Assembly: GCA_938002605.1 (NCBI GenBank)
Contig: CALLAF010000025.1
Span: forward strand, 1-56,637
Direction of reading: 5' to 3'
Source: an uncultured Paracoccaceae bacterium
GTDB lineage: Bacteria; Pseudomonadota; Alphaproteobacteria; Rhodobacterales; Rhodobacteraceae
DNA: 56,637 bases
Shown piece after piece: positions 25,817 through 35,954 of the stretch. How positions within the stretch are numbered: the stretch's first letter is position 1; each line of letters begins with the position of its first letter. The translations under genes were made by a program, and so were the position numbers. The notes below the pieces were generated by a model that was not told the origin of the DNA, searched no databases, and was given only the letters and a program-made list of their open reading frames with translations.

Positions 25817-27331
25817 ATGCTCGACCTGACTTATGAAACGCCGACCCCAAAAGTAATCGCAGGCGCCAAGCACGATTGGGAACTTGTGATCGGGCTAGAA
25901 GTACACGCACAGGTCGCGACCAAAGCGAAACTGTTTTCCGGCGCATCGACCCTATTTGGGGCCGAACCTAACAGCAATGTGGCGTTTGTTGACGCAGGCA
26001 TGCCCGGCATGTTGCCCGTGATTAACGAAGCATGCGTCGCCCAAGCCGTGCGCACCGGGCTTGGGTTAAAAGCAGAGATCAACCTGACCTCGGCCTTTGA
26101 CCGCAAAAACTATTTTTACCCTGATCTGCCGCAAGGCTACCAAATTTCGCAGCTCTACCATCCGATTGTGGGTGAAGGCGAAGTGCTGGTCGAAATGGGG
26201 GATGGCACTGCGCGCAACGTGCGGATTGAACGTATCCACCTTGAACAGGACGCAGGAAAATCGATCCACGATATGGACCCGAACATGTCATTCGTGGACC
26301 TGAACCGGACCGGCGTTGCCCTGATGGAAATCGTCAGCCGTCCCGATATTCGCGGCCCCGAAGAAGCCGCAGCCTATGTGCTGAAACTACGTCAAATCCT
26401 GCGCTATTTGGGTACCTGCGATGGCAACATGCAAAACGGCAACATGCGTGCCGATGTGAACGTATCCATCTGCCGCCCGGGCGATTACGAAAAATACCAA
26501 GCGACCCAAGACTTTAGCCATCTAGGCACACGTTGCGAAATCAAGAACATGAACTCGACCCGGTTTATCCAAGCCGCGATCGATGTCGAAGCACGTCGCC
26601 AAATTGCGCTTTTGGAAGATGGTAAAGAAGTCGTACAAGAAACACGCCTGTATGATCCGGATAAAAATGAAACGCGGTCAATGCGGTCCAAAGAAGAGGC
26701 GCACGATTACCGCTACTTCCCCGATCCGGATTTGCTTCCGCTTGAGATTGAACAAGGCTGGGTCGACGATATCGCGGCCTCGCTTCCTGAACTGCCCGAC
26801 GCCAAAAAAGCCCGGTTTATCGCGGACTTTGGGCTGTCTGATTATGACGCGTCAGTCCTGACCGCCGAAGTGAACAACGCCGCATACTTCGAACAGGTCG
26901 CTGAAGGGCGTGATGGCAAATTGGCCGCGAACTGGGTGATCAACGAATTGTTTGGCCGCTTGAAAAAAGATGATGATAAATCTGTCGATGACAGCCCGGT
27001 CAGCGCCGCGCAGCTTGGCCAGATCATCACCTTGATCAAAACCGATGTGATTTCAGGCAAAATCGCCAAAGACGTGTTCGAAATTTGCTACACCACCGGT
27101 CGCGAGCCAGAAGAGATCGTCGAAACCGAAGGTATGAAACAGGTCACTGACACTGGTGCGATTGAAGCCGCCGTCGATGAAATCATCGCGGCCAACCCCG
27201 CGCAGGTTGAAAAGGCAAAGGCCAACCCCAAACTGGCAGGCTGGTTTGTTGGGCAAGTCATGAAAGCAACGGGTGGCAAGGCCAACCCAGCTGCCGTAAA
27301 TAAAATTGTTGCGGCCAAGCTGGGATCATAG
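25817..27331 (+). CDS. gatB: Aspartyl/glutamyl-tRNA(Asn/Gln) amidotransferase subunit B
   Basis: Part of GatCAB, which amidates Glu-tRNA-Gln (and Asp-tRNA-Asn) in bacteria lacking GlnRS or AsnRS. ATG25817 has AAAGGA 7 bases upstream; the frame extending to 25760 is not needed. The 504-residue protein shows [12 protein letters not shown], the zinc/active-site region [33 protein letters not shown] and [11 protein letters not shown], then the helical YqeY-like tail. gatA and gatC are elsewhere. Confidence 0.96.
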   Translation: MLDLTYETPTPKVIAGAKHDWELVIGLEVHAQVATKAKLFSGASTLFGAEPNSNVAFVDAGMPGMLPVINEACVAQAVRTGLGLKAEINLTSAFDRKNYFYPDLPQGYQISQLYHPIVGEGEVLVEMGDGTARNVRIERIHLEQDAGKSIHDMDPNMSFVDLNRTGVALMEIVSRPDIRGPEEAAAYVLKLRQILRYLGTCDGNMQNGNMRADVNVSICRPGDYEKYQATQDFSHLGTRCEIKNMNSTRFIQAAIDVEARRQIALLEDGKEVVQETRLYDPDKNETRSMRSKEEAHDYRYFPDPDLLPLEIEQGWVDDIAASLPELPDAKKARFIADFGLSDYDASVLTAEVNNAAYFEQVAEGRDGKLAANWVINELFGRLKKDDDKSVDDSPVSAAQLGQIITLIKTDVISGKIAKDVFEICYTTGREPEEIVETEGMKQVTDTGAIEAAVDEIIAANPAQVEKAKANPKLAGWFVGQVMKATGGKANPAAVNKIVAAKLGS

Positions 27332-27411
27332 ACGCGTGATCACGGCGCTCGGCTCTTGGAAGTCTGTGCCGTTAGCGCTATTGCTTTGGGTCTAAAAAAA
27401 GGGGTGACGGA

Positions 27412-27783
27412 ATGTCATACGAATACATGGTCGTACCGGCGCCAACGCGCGGGATAAAAGCCAAAGGCGCACGAACCGCCGAAGAACGGTTTGCAATCGC
27501 GCTTGAGACAAAGATGAACAAAATGTCCAATGAAGGCTGGGACTATATGCGCACGGACACATTGCCCGCTGAGCAACGCGAAGGTCTGATGGGCAAAACC
27601 ACCGTGTATCAAAACATGTTAGTGTTTCGGCGCGCCAAAAAAGCGCAACGCCCGGTCAAACCGGCCCCAACGCCTGTTGTCGCGGCCCCTGCCCCGCCCA
27701 AGCCCGCGCCGAAGCCTGAACCAGTAAAAGAAGTCGTGCCCGTGAAGCCCGTATCAGACGACGCAAGCGACGCAGACACGTAA
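27412..27783 (+). CDS. DUF4177 domain protein with Pro-rich tail
   Basis: 123 residues. About 1-78 form a DUF4177-like domain (YEYMVVPAP, LETKMNKMSNEGWDYMRTDT, YQNMLVFRR), a small beta-alpha fold of unknown function. The rest is a low-complexity Pro/Lys/Ala/Val tail, probably disordered. The gene stands 80 bases after gatB and its stop is directly adjacent to the convergent bolA stop. Confidence 0.8.
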   Translation: MSYEYMVVPAPTRGIKAKGARTAEERFAIALETKMNKMSNEGWDYMRTDTLPAEQREGLMGKTTVYQNMLVFRRAKKAQRPVKPAPTPVVAAPAPPKPAPKPEPVKEVVPVKPVSDDASDADT

Positions 27784-28035
27784 CTACTTGATATCAATCG
27801 CGAGCGCATGAATACGGCCGATAATATCCGCCCCCAAAGCCGCGTGAATAGCACGGTGGCGCGCGATGCGTGACATGTCGTCAAACTGTGTGGATGCGAT
27901 CACAATACGCCAATGGCTTTCGCCCGACCCGTCATCTCCTGCGTGGCCCGCATGCTGCGCACTTTCGTTAATCACTTCCAGAAGTGTTGGCGAAAATACA
28001 GCCAATGCTGTGCAAATTTCTGCCTGAATTGCCAT
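27784..28035 (-). CDS. BolA-family protein
   Basis: 83 residues with the BolA fold: an N-terminal helix, INESAQHAGH, SHWRIVIAS, and the conserved C-terminal segment MSRIARHRAIHAALGADIIGRIHALAI. BolA proteins bind [2Fe-2S] clusters with monothiol glutaredoxins and can affect transcription. The conserved His residues for cluster binding are present. AGAGG lies 13 bases upstream of ATG28035. The gene is divergent from the J-domain gene and convergent with the DUF4177 gene. Confidence 0.9.
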   Translation of the reverse strand: MAIQAEICTALAVFSPTLLEVINESAQHAGHAGDDGSGESHWRIVIASTQFDDMSRIARHRAIHAALGADIIGRIHALAIDIK

Positions 28036-28113
28036 TATTTTTCTTCTACCCTCTTCAATCTCACGCTGTGGGGTTTAAAGTCTGTTGTCCGAGTCGGAAA
28101 GGTGAGACACACC

Positions 28114-28749
28114 ATGAAAAAGAATGACCCCTTTGGTTTTGACATGTCAGTGTCGAGTTCAAAGAAGAAAAACCCGCGTGGGCGGCGTGGCCTGTCGGGT
28201 GCTTCAGAGACTTCGCGGCGCATCTGCGATCATGAGGGCTGCGAAGAAGAGGCGAAATTCCGGGCGCCTAAATCGCCCGATATTTTGGACGACTACTATT
28301 GGTTCTGCCAGCAGCACGTGCGCGAATATAATCTTAAGTGGAATTTCTTCGAAACCACAACAGAAGCAGAGCTTGCCGCCCAAATGACCAATGACCGGGT
28401 CTGGGAACGCCCGACCAAGCCGATAAAACGCAGCGTTGAAGAACGCGCATGGGCACGTTTAGGCATTGAAGATCCACATCAGGTTCTGGGTGAAAACGCC
28501 ACGCGCAATCCGGGGCGCGGTGCCCCTACAGGGCGTAAGTTGCCAGCAACAGAGCGCCGTGCGATTGAGGTTTTGGAGGCCAAAGATAGCTGGTCAAAAC
28601 CACAAATTCGCAAAGCCTACAAAGCGCTGATTAAGGTCTTGCACCCTGACATGAATGGCGGTGACCGCAGCCAAGAAGAACAGCTTTCCGAGGTTGTCTG
28701 GGCTTGGGACCAAATCAAAGTCAGCAAGCACTTTCGTGATAAAGACTAA
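28114..28749 (+). CDS. J-domain (DnaJ-like) protein with Cys/His N-terminal module
   Basis: ATG28114 (MKKNDPFGFDM) follows AAAGGTGAG and gives 211 residues; the frame continuing to 27913 overlaps bolA and is rejected. Residues about 40-75 hold a Cys/His set (CDHEGCEEEAKF and YWFCQQHVREYN) that could bind zinc. The C-terminal 65 residues are a J domain (QIRKAYKALIKVLHPDMNG) with the HPD motif needed to stimulate an Hsp70 ATPase. It is therefore a specialised co-chaperone whose client is unknown. The bolA - J-protein - cobS order seems to recur in Rhodobacteraceae. Confidence 0.88.
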   Translation: MKKNDPFGFDMSVSSSKKKNPRGRRGLSGASETSRRICDHEGCEEEAKFRAPKSPDILDDYYWFCQQHVREYNLKWNFFETTTEAELAAQMTNDRVWERPTKPIKRSVEERAWARLGIEDPHQVLGENATRNPGRGAPTGRKLPATERRAIEVLEAKDSWSKPQIRKAYKALIKVLHPDMNGGDRSQEEQLSEVVWAWDQIKVSKHFRDKD

Positions 28750-28753
28750 AAAC

Positions 28754-28777
28754 AAAAGGGGCCGCTGGCCCCTTTTT
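28754..28777 (+). terminator. Rho-independent terminator of the J-domain gene
   Basis: AAAAGGGGCC (28754-28763) and GGCCCCTTTT (28767-28776) form a perfect 10-bp stem with a 3-base loop and end in five Ts, 4 bases after the stop codon. Confidence 0.9.
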
Positions 28778-28798
28778 ACTCGCTAAAACTAACGCGTG

Positions 28799-29341
28799 TT
28801 ACTGCAGGTGTTTGTGATAGAGATTCGCCTGAGACAATGCGCTCAATTGCCCAATTGCAGTACTATCGGATTTTCGCGTGACATTGCGTAGCCCTTTGTT
28901 ACGCCGTGCCAAAAGCCCATGCGCCATCAGCACCACCATAAACCACGCGGCTGCAAGCAGTGGCTTGGACCAAAAGGCCGCAACCAGCATGATCGGCGCA
29001 AACACTGTGCCTGACAGCGGCGCAATCAATGTGCCAGCAATCACCGCCGCCACAAGCGCCATCGCGCAACCACCGACCAATGCACGTGCAACGCCTAGTT
29101 TTCCTGGCACGCCCATCCAGCGACGGGTCAGATATAATGAAATCAGCCCGCTGACCGCCCCGGTGAACACGATCCCGATCTCTGTACCGAAGGGAGAACG
29201 TGTTAATACGTCCGCTGCGCTACCGCGCGACATAACGAACAAAGTCATTCCCGCAGCTGTCGCCCCGACAGAGGCATAGGCCGTTGCGAGCGCTTTACCT
29301 CCGCGCGAAAGATTAAATAAATCCCAAAAAACTTTTGCCAT
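28799..29341 (-). CDS. Unknown inner-membrane protein
   Basis: 180 residues with four or five membrane segments (about 20-40, 55-75, 85-105, 110-130 and 135-150) and a basic, polar C-terminal tail. ATG29341 (MAKVFWDLF) was chosen because GAGG lies 6 bases upstream; ATG29344 is adjacent. The start segment VFWDLFNLSRGGKALATAYA is amphipathic. No family motif is evident. It is convergent with the J-domain gene and its product could be a small structural or transport protein. Confidence 0.65.
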   Translation of the reverse strand: MAKVFWDLFNLSRGGKALATAYASVGATAAGMTLFVMSRGSAADVLTRSPFGTEIGIVFTGAVSGLISLYLTRRWMGVPGKLGVARALVGGCAMALVAAVIAGTLIAPLSGTVFAPIMLVAAFWSKPLLAAAWFMVVLMAHGLLARRNKGLRNVTRKSDSTAIGQLSALSQANLYHKHLQ

Positions 29342-29651
29342 CATACACCTCAAAACTCGTCTCAACTCAGGTCACTATACGAGGAAGATGGTTAACAGTC
29401 CGTGTCAAACCTCACAGAACCCCACCTTGTATGCCTTCTTTATGCCATATTTGCCTTATTCCCGCAACATTTAACAAAAGTGGTGAGAGACCTATAAACG
29501 TTAAAAATACTTAAGCGAAGTCAAAGGGATATCGCAAACAGCACAGCACCTGCGCCGAAACACATGCGACAGTTCATCGCAATTATTAAAATTGTATCCA
29601 AAACAGACACAAGTAACCGCTAGAGCGATTCCCAATCACCCCAGCAGACCG
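29342..29651. other. Intergenic region upstream of the membrane protein, no supported gene
   Basis: An A/T-rich gap between two minus-strand genes. It must hold the promoter of the membrane protein and the end of the msrB transcript. TTAA-N6-TTAA near 29502 resembles a CtrA site but has the wrong spacing (N7 expected). No strong hairpin or ORF was found. Confidence 0.4.
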
Positions 29652-30113
29652 TCAAGCCGCGCGGAAAACCAAGCTTACGCCGTTTAGGCAATGACGTTTG
29701 CCCGTAGGCCGCGGACCGTCATTAAAAATATGCCCCAAATGGCTGCCACACCGGCGGCAATGACATTCGGTGCGCACGGTGAACAATTTGCGGTCCTCCA
29801 TCGTGCCAATTGCATTTGGCAGGCTTTCATAAAAGCTGGGCCATCCGGTTCCGCTGTCATATTTCGCGTCGGACGCATAAAGCGGCAAATCGCAGCCGCG
29901 ACAAAAGTATGTCCCAGAGGCATAGTTTTTATCAAGCGGTGACGAACCGGGGCGTTCGGTCGCTTCGTGACGCATCACTTGATATTGCAAATCGGTTAGC
30001 ATCGCCCGCCATTCAGCATCAGTACGGGTTACCTCAAACGCGTCTTGGGCGCGCACTGCGCCTCCGAACAACAGCGTTCCGATTGACAAGGTAACAAATT
30101 CTCTGCGGTGCAT
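29652..30113 (-). CDS. msrB: Peptide-methionine (R)-S-oxide reductase, exported
   Basis: Reduces Met-R-sulfoxide in proteins. The 153-residue form starts at ATG30113 with MHRREFVTLSIGTLLFGGAVRAQD, a signal peptide with an Arg pair (Tat or Sec), so the enzyme is probably periplasmic. The MsrB core shows the two zinc CxxC motifs (CRGCDLP and CRRCGSH), GTGWPSF, and the catalytic Cys in KRHCLNGVSLVF. In many MsrB proteins the latter reads RYCINSASL, so LNGV is a mild variant. It is divergent from cobS with 146 bases between them. Confidence 0.93.
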   Translation of the reverse strand: MHRREFVTLSIGTLLFGGAVRAQDAFEVTRTDAEWRAMLTDLQYQVMRHEATERPGSSPLDKNYASGTYFCRGCDLPLYASDAKYDSGTGWPSFYESLPNAIGTMEDRKLFTVRTECHCRRCGSHLGHIFNDGPRPTGKRHCLNGVSLVFRAA

Positions 30114-30259
30114 GGTAACTTTCCTTATGAACTGCCCTTCTTCTAGCGCAACATTGTGTTTCAAGCGATGCACCTTGCTGTTACCTCTGGTACTTGCAGC
30201 GGCACACGATATGTTGCATCCCGGAACACAACATTCGACATAGACGCAAAGGCACGCAC

Positions 30260-31246
30260 ATGGCTGACGGTACATTGGATATGAACGCAAAACCGACCGA
30301 AGATATTTCGGTCCGTGAGGTCTTTGGCATCGACAGCGATATGAAGATCAAAGGCTTTGCTGAAGCCACGGATCGCGTGCCTGAAATCGACAGCACGTAT
30401 AAGTTTGATCCTGATACCACGCTCGCGATTTTGGCGGGTTTTGGATATAACCGCCGGGTGATGATCCAAGGTTATCACGGGACTGGTAAGTCTTCTCACA
30501 TCGAACAGGTCGCAGCCCGCCTGAACTGGCCCGCCGTGCGTGTGAACCTTGATAGCCATATCAGCCGGATTGACCTGATCGGGAAAGACGCGATTAAACT
30601 ACGTGACGGCGTGCAGGTCACCGAATTCCACGAAGGCATCCTGCCTTGGGCGCTGCGCAACCCCGTCGCAATTGTATTTGATGAATATGACGCAGGCCGG
30701 GCCGATGTGATGTTCGTTATTCAGCGTGTGCTAGAGGCCGACGGCAAACTGACCCTGATGGACCAAAACGAAATCATCACGCCCAACAAATACTTCCGCC
30801 TGTTTGCGACAGCCAACACCGTCGGCTTGGGTGACACCACCGGGCTTTACCACGGCACCCAGCAAATTAACCAAGCCCAGATGGACCGTTGGTCGCTGGT
30901 CGCGACGTTGAACTATCTGTCACATGACGCCGAAGCTGCGATCGTGCTGGCAAAATCACCGCATTTCAACACCGAATCCGGCCGCAAAACGCTTAGCCAG
31001 ATGGTGACGGTTGCGGACTTGACCCGCACGGCCTTTATGAATGGCGACCTATCGACAGTGATGTCGCCGCGCACCGTGTTGGCTTGGGCCGAAAACGCTC
31101 GTATTTTCCAAGATGTCGGCTATGCGTTCCGCCTATCATTCTTGAACAAATGTGACGAGCTTGAGCGCCAAACTGTTGCTGAATTCTATCAACGTTGTTT
31201 TGACGAAGAACTGCCCGAAAGCGCCGCAAGCCTAAGTCTAGGCTAG
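30260..31246 (+). CDS. cobS: Cobaltochelatase subunit CobS
   Basis: AAA+ ATPase of the CobNST complex that inserts Co2+ into hydrogenobyrinic acid a,c-diamide in aerobic cobalamin synthesis. ATG30260 has AAAGG upstream and gives 328 residues, the normal size. Walker [10 protein letters not shown] lies at about 72-80, Walker B is [11 protein letters not shown], and sensor-1 LFATANTVG is visible. cobT follows after one small gene; cobN is not in the window. Confidence 0.96.
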   Translation: MADGTLDMNAKPTEDISVREVFGIDSDMKIKGFAEATDRVPEIDSTYKFDPDTTLAILAGFGYNRRVMIQGYHGTGKSSHIEQVAARLNWPAVRVNLDSHISRIDLIGKDAIKLRDGVQVTEFHEGILPWALRNPVAIVFDEYDAGRADVMFVIQRVLEADGKLTLMDQNEIITPNKYFRLFATANTVGLGDTTGLYHGTQQINQAQMDRWSLVATLNYLSHDAEAAIVLAKSPHFNTESGRKTLSQMVTVADLTRTAFMNGDLSTVMSPRTVLAWAENARIFQDVGYAFRLSFLNKCDELERQTVAEFYQRCFDEELPESAASLSLG

Positions 31247-31266
31247 GCTAGGCCGCTATAATACAG

Positions 31267-31305
31267 ATATCCGCGCGTTGCTAAAGCCGTGCGGATATTG
31301 AACAA
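31267..31305 (+). terminator. Possible terminator after cobS
   Basis: ATATCCGCGCG (31267-31277) and CGTGCGGATAT (31288-31298) form an 11-bp stem with one G-U pair and a 10-base loop, 20 bases after the cobS stop. The following sequence TGAACAATTTTC has only a broken T tract, so termination may be partial and the downstream genes could still be co-transcribed. Confidence 0.5.
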
Positions 31306-31417
31306 TTTTCATATATTTTTCCAAAAGCGCCCACAGACGCGAAACCGCCGCGCGGTGGCCACAATCCCGTCCGTTTTGTCGGCATTATATTGCCGACGAC
31401 ACAACCGGGAATGGATC

Positions 31418-31780
31418 ATGAAAATGAAAATTGGCACGGAGTTGCCTGCAGATTACGTGGTCAGCCACGCAGACCTCACAGATGCAGCAACCACATTGAT
31501 TGCACAGACATTGCTGCCGCTTTTCGCCGAGAGCATGAGCGAAGAAGTCGCCCGCGCCAATGTCGAAGGCATCGTCACAGAGCTTGCCTATTTGTTTGAT
31601 GAAGGCGCCATCGAAATCGGTGGAAAAACCTATATGCCACGCTTGGCCTTTGTTGATGAGGCGGGTGCCACCTTGCCCGGCGTCGCAGAGCTGAACACGA
31701 TGCATGAATTTGTCGAAGATCTTTTTGATATCGATCCAGCCGCGCAAATCACATTTGAAGAGCCTGAGTTCGACGAATAG
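31418..31780 (+). CDS. Small acidic protein of unknown function between cobS and cobT
   Basis: 120 residues, no signal or membrane segment. The middle is helical (TTLIAQTLLPLFAESMSEEV) followed by a beta-rich part with EGAIEIGGKTYMPRLAFVDE, and the C-terminal tail is strongly acidic (FEEPEFDE). ATG31418 follows GGGA; a second in-frame ATG lies two codons later. I did not recognise a family. Its place between two chelatase subunits suggests a role linked to CobST, but this is context only. Confidence 0.65.
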   Translation: MKMKIGTELPADYVVSHADLTDAATTLIAQTLLPLFAESMSEEVARANVEGIVTELAYLFDEGAIEIGGKTYMPRLAFVDEAGATLPGVAELNTMHEFVEDLFDIDPAAQITFEEPEFDE

Positions 31781-31861
31781 AGGGCGGTAAATTTGCCTGT
31801 CTAGGCTCTGGTCATTGGGGCTTTGCGTCTTTAGTTTGCACCTCAACAAAGGATGCAGCGC

Positions 31862-33742
31862 ATGAAGAACCCGACCGACAACCCCGCAGATCCGTTTAAA
31901 AAAGCGCTGGCCGAGGCGACCAAAACCATGGCCAACGACACAGAGCTGTCGGTCACCTATTCCGTTGATCCTGCAGGACAAACCGCTGATAGCATTCGCT
32001 TGCCACAAGTCACGCGGCGCATGACCCGCGAAGAAGTACTGCTTGCGCGTGGCACGGCTGACGCTTTTGCGCTGCGCCACAAATTTCATGATGCAAACCT
32101 TGCCGCCCGCTATATGCCCCAAGGCCAGATGGCGCGTGATTTGTTCGAAGCAATGGAAACGGCCCGGATCGAGGCCGTGGGCGCACAACATATGCCCGGC
32201 ACCGCAGGCAATATTGATGCGAAGATCGAAAACGAAGCCACGCGCAAAGGCTATGACCAGATATCGAACGCCTCTGACGCGCCGTTGGCCGTGGCTGCGG
32301 GCTATATGATCCGTCAGTTGGCCACAGGGCGTGACCTGCCCAAGGGTGCAGACAATGTGCTGGACCTGTGGCGTGGTTTTATCGAAGATCATTGCGACGG
32401 CACACTTGATGGATTGGGAGATGCGCTAAACGATCAGCAGGCATTCGCTAAACTGGCGCGCCAGATGATCAGCGACATGGGCTATGCCGACCAGCTAGGC
32501 GACGACCCCGACAATCTTGACGACGATCAAAACGACGAGGCCGAAGACGGCGACGACGAGGAACAAGAACCTGAAAGCACAGGCGACGACGATGACAGCG
32601 ACGGTGAAGAAGCCGATGCATCGCCCGAGCAGTCACAAGACGAACAACAAGACGCGAGCCAAGCCCAAGTCAGCATGGATGATCAGGCCGATCAGGACAT
32701 GGGCGAAGAAGCTGAAATGCCCGAAGGTGAAGCCCCGCTTGACCCACCTGCCCCGCAACCTGTGTCTGATGCGGACCCAGAGTACACCGTCTATAGCACC
32801 GAATTCGATGAAGAAATCGGTGCTGAAGACCTCGCGGAACCCGCCGAACTGGACCGGCTACGCGCCTATCTGGATCAGCAGCTAGAACCTCTCAAAGGTG
32901 CAGTTAGCCGATTGGCTAACAAATTGCAGCGCCGCCTGCAGGCGCAACAGAACCGATCATGGGAATTTGACCGCGAAGAAGGCATATTGGACGCCGGGAG
33001 GCTCGCCCGTGTGGTGGCATCCCCAACGACCCCCCTTTCGTTTAAGGTCGAAAAAGACACCGAATTCCGCGATACTGTCGTGACATTGTTGCTTGATAAC
33101 TCGGGCTCCATGCGCGGTCGCCCGATCTCGATCGCGGCGATTTGTGCCGACGTGATGGCGCGCACACTGGAACGCTGCGACGTGAAGGTCGAAATTTTGG
33201 GCTTTACCACGAAAGCGTGGAAAGGCGGGCAGTCGCGTGAAAAATGGCTCGGTGATGGGCGCGCAGCAAAACCGGGACGGCTGAACGATCTGCGCCATAT
33301 CATCTATAAATCGGCGGACGCCCCGTGGCGGCGGACGCGCCCAAATCTTGGGTTGATGATGAAAGAAGGATTGCTGAAAGAAAACATCGACGGAGAGGCG
33401 CTTGAATGGGCGCACCGCCGCGTGGTGCACCGGCCTGAGGCACGCAAAATCTTGATGGTGATTTCTGATGGGGCGCCAGTGGACGATTCCACGCTGTCCG
33501 TGAACCCGGCAAATTATCTTGAAAAACACCTGCGCGACGTCATCGCCATGGTCGAAAAACGCAAAGCCGTCGAACTGGTCGCCATTGGGATCGGCCATGA
33601 TGTGACGCGTTACTATGAACGTGCGGTGACGATCACGGATGTCGAACAGCTCGCTGGCGCGATGACCGAGCAGCTTGCAGGCTTGTTCGACAGCGACCCG
33701 CGCAAACGGGCGCGTGTTCTTGGCATGCGTAAAGCGAGCTAG
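31862..33742 (+). CDS. cobT: Cobaltochelatase subunit CobT
   Basis: Second ATP-hydrolysing-module subunit of CobNST. ATG31862 follows AAAGGATG; the ATG at 31853 would overlap the Shine-Dalgarno. The 626-residue protein has the expected N-terminal CobT domain, an acidic stretch (about 212-310, rich in Asp, Glu and Gln) and a C-terminal von Willebrand A domain with the MIDAS motif DNSGSMRG at about 412. Partner CobS is two genes upstream. It ends 10 bases before the next gene. Confidence 0.96.
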   Translation: MKNPTDNPADPFKKALAEATKTMANDTELSVTYSVDPAGQTADSIRLPQVTRRMTREEVLLARGTADAFALRHKFHDANLAARYMPQGQMARDLFEAMETARIEAVGAQHMPGTAGNIDAKIENEATRKGYDQISNASDAPLAVAAGYMIRQLATGRDLPKGADNVLDLWRGFIEDHCDGTLDGLGDALNDQQAFAKLARQMISDMGYADQLGDDPDNLDDDQNDEAEDGDDEEQEPESTGDDDDSDGEEADASPEQSQDEQQDASQAQVSMDDQADQDMGEEAEMPEGEAPLDPPAPQPVSDADPEYTVYSTEFDEEIGAEDLAEPAELDRLRAYLDQQLEPLKGAVSRLANKLQRRLQAQQNRSWEFDREEGILDAGRLARVVASPTTPLSFKVEKDTEFRDTVVTLLLDNSGSMRGRPISIAAICADVMARTLERCDVKVEILGFTTKAWKGGQSREKWLGDGRAAKPGRLNDLRHIIYKSADAPWRRTRPNLGLMMKEGLLKENIDGEALEWAHRRVVHRPEARKILMVISDGAPVDDSTLSVNPANYLEKHLRDVIAMVEKRKAVELVAIGIGHDVTRYYERAVTITDVEQLAGAMTEQLAGLFDSDPRKRARVLGMRKAS

Positions 33743-33752
33743 CGGCAATATC

Positions 33753-35537
33753 ATGTTTCAAACCTTCGCGGCGCAAACCACACCCGAACAAGGCCCGCCT
33801 CGGCTGGCCGCCCTGCGCGTTGAAATGCGCAAGCGCGGTATTGATGCCTTTATCGTCCCACGTGCGGATGCGCACCAAGGCGAATATGTCGCCCCCCGCG
33901 ACGCCCGGCTTGCTTGGCTAACGGGGTTCTCTGGCTCTGCAGGGTTTTGCGCTGTGTTGCCGGACATCGCGGGCGTCTTTATCGATGGGCGCTACCGGGT
34001 GCAGGTCCGCGCCGAGGTTGCGGATGTGTTTACCCCCGTGCATTGGCCGGAAACGCAGCTTGCAGATTGGGTCATGGATCACCTACCAAAGGGCGCGGTG
34101 ATCGGCTTTGATCCGTGGCTGCATAGCACGCACGAGATCGCATCGCTGACGAAGAAACTGAGCGCATACGATCTGCGCGCGACAGATAACTTGGTCGACG
34201 CCATCTGGCACGATCAACCCCCTGAACCGTCCGCCCCGTTCTTAGTTCAACCGATTGAATTTGCAGGCGAACCCCACAGGGAAAAACGTATTCGGATCGC
34301 AGATACCCTTTCCGCAGATACAGCGGTGATTACCCTGCCTGATAGCATCGCATGGCTGCTCAATATCCGCGGGACAGATATCGCGCGCAACCCGGTACCG
34401 CAGGCATTTGCTATTTTGCATGCGACTGGCATGGTTGATCTATTCGCAGGTGCAGGCAAGGCAGACGGTATCCGCGACCATCTCGGGCCCGATGTACAGC
34501 TACATAATGTCAGCGCGTTTCTTGACCACGTTGCCCGGCTATCCGGCCCGGTACAGATTGACCCAAAGACCTGCCCCGATATTGTCGCACAAACGCTGAC
34601 GCGGACCGGCGCGGAGGTCAAACATTGCCCCGATCCCTGCCTGCTGCCCAAGGCCATCAAGAACGCTGCCGAAATCGCAGGCGCGAAGACCGCGCATCAC
34701 CGCGACGGCATCGCTATGGTGCATTTTCTTGCCTGGCTTGATACTGAGGCCCCGAAGGGCGCGCTGACCGAAATCGATGTGGTCACAGCACTTGAAGGGT
34801 TCCGCGCCCAAACCAATGCGCTGCGTGACATCAGCTTTGAAACCATTTCTGGCGCAGGCCCTAACGCGGCCATCGTGCATTACCGGGTCAATGAAAATAC
34901 CAACCGCGCTGTTAAGCCCGGTGAACTGTTGCTGGTCGATAGCGGTGGGCAATATGTTGATGGCACAACGGATATCACGCGGACAATTGCGGTTGGCACC
35001 CCGACCGAGGATCATCGCCAATGCTACACACGGGTCCTGCAAGGGATGATCGCGATTAGCCGTATCCGGTTCCCCAAAGGGGTCGGCGGGCAGCATTTGG
35101 ATGCGCTGGCGCGGGCACCGCTATGGCTGGCGGGTCAAGACTATGATCACGGCACCGGGCATGGGGTCGGCAGCTACCTAAGCGTCCATGAAGGCCCACA
35201 GGGTATTTCACGCCGTTCCGAAGTTGCGCTGGAAGCGGGGATGATTCTATCGAATGAGCCCGGCTATTACCGCGAGGGGGCGTTTGGTATCCGGATCGAG
35301 AACCTGATCACCGTCATCCCTGCCCCCGCCCTGCCCGGCGCGGATGCGCGTGAGATGCTTGGTTTCGATACGCTGACCTATGTGCCGCTTGATCGACGGT
35401 TGATTGATACATCACTGCTCACAGATGCAGAACGGGACTGGATTGATCAGTATCATGCAGATACAGTCGCGCTTCTTGCATCACATCTTGATGCGACAAC
35501 TTGCGCATGGCTGAAAGCGGCCTGCGCGCCGCTTTGA
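33753..35537 (+). CDS. Xaa-Pro aminopeptidase (M24B)
   Basis: 594 residues: two N-terminal creatinase-like domains (about 15-150 and 155-310) and a C-terminal pita-bread domain. Metal ligands are visible as Asp in LLVDSGGQY and DGTTDITRT, His in GTGHGVGSYLSVHEGP, and Glu in LSNEPGYY and FGIRIENL. It removes N-terminal residues before proline. The long three-domain form resembles eukaryotic-type APP1. ATG33753 has only a weak ribosome-binding site, but it starts 10 bases after cobT, so coupling is possible. Confidence 0.93.
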   Translation: MFQTFAAQTTPEQGPPRLAALRVEMRKRGIDAFIVPRADAHQGEYVAPRDARLAWLTGFSGSAGFCAVLPDIAGVFIDGRYRVQVRAEVADVFTPVHWPETQLADWVMDHLPKGAVIGFDPWLHSTHEIASLTKKLSAYDLRATDNLVDAIWHDQPPEPSAPFLVQPIEFAGEPHREKRIRIADTLSADTAVITLPDSIAWLLNIRGTDIARNPVPQAFAILHATGMVDLFAGAGKADGIRDHLGPDVQLHNVSAFLDHVARLSGPVQIDPKTCPDIVAQTLTRTGAEVKHCPDPCLLPKAIKNAAEIAGAKTAHHRDGIAMVHFLAWLDTEAPKGALTEIDVVTALEGFRAQTNALRDISFETISGAGPNAAIVHYRVNENTNRAVKPGELLLVDSGGQYVDGTTDITRTIAVGTPTEDHRQCYTRVLQGMIAISRIRFPKGVGGQHLDALARAPLWLAGQDYDHGTGHGVGSYLSVHEGPQGISRRSEVALEAGMILSNEPGYYREGAFGIRIENLITVIPAPALPGADAREMLGFDTLTYVPLDRRLIDTSLLTDAERDWIDQYHADTVALLASHLDATTCAWLKAACAPL

Positions 35538-35612
35538 CATAAAACTGTCACGGCCCCCCCATACCACGCTACGGCGGTCATCGATTGCCGCCCCTACCAA
35601 AGGAATTCGCTT

Positions 35613-35954
35613 ATGGCTGACCACATTCAAATTCGCCCTGCAACCGGTACTTGGGTCGTACGCGCTGGTGGCGCTGTGTTGGGCGAAAGCCAGAACGCGC
35701 TTGAATTGACCGAAGGCGATTACCCAGCTGTGATCTATTTCCCGCGCAGCGATATCGCTATGGCGTTTCTAGAGCCATCTGAAACAACGTCTTCATGCCC
35801 ACACAAAGGCACGGCATCTTATTTTTCAATTGTCGCAAAAAGCGGCCCCATTGCAGATGCGGTCTGGTCTTATGCGGACCCGGCGAAAGGCGTTGCCGAA
35901 ATCAAAGAACACCTCGCGTTTTACAGCAATAAGGTAACCGTCGAACAGGTCTAG
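35613..35954 (+). CDS. DUF427 domain protein
   Basis: 113 residues of the DUF427 family: RPATGTWVVRAGGAVLGES, VIYFPRSDIAMAFLEPS, TSSCPHKGTASYFS and DAVWSYADPAKGVAEIKEHLAFY. The family is widespread and small, and its function is unknown. AAAGGAATT stands before ATG35613. The stop codon overlaps the stop of the convergent CLC gene on CTAG (35951-35954). Confidence 0.9.
   Translation: MADHIQIRPATGTWVVRAGGAVLGESQNALELTEGDYPAVIYFPRSDIAMAFLEPSETTSSCPHKGTASYFSIVAKSGPIADAVWSYADPAKGVAEIKEHLAFYSNKVTVEQV

Noticed and set aside
29495..29515. CtrA-type site (TTAA-N7-TTAA) upstream of the membrane protein
   Set aside because: The spacing is six, not seven, and no cell-cycle gene is controlled from it.
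31385..32392. 335-codon minus-strand ORF opposite the acidic protein and cobT
   Set aside because: It is the complement of two well-supported genes; its Cys/His-rich translation is typical of antisense frames in GC-rich DNA.
32957..33754. 265-codon minus-strand ORF opposite cobT
   Set aside because: Antisense shadow of the vWA domain of CobT, with no motif.
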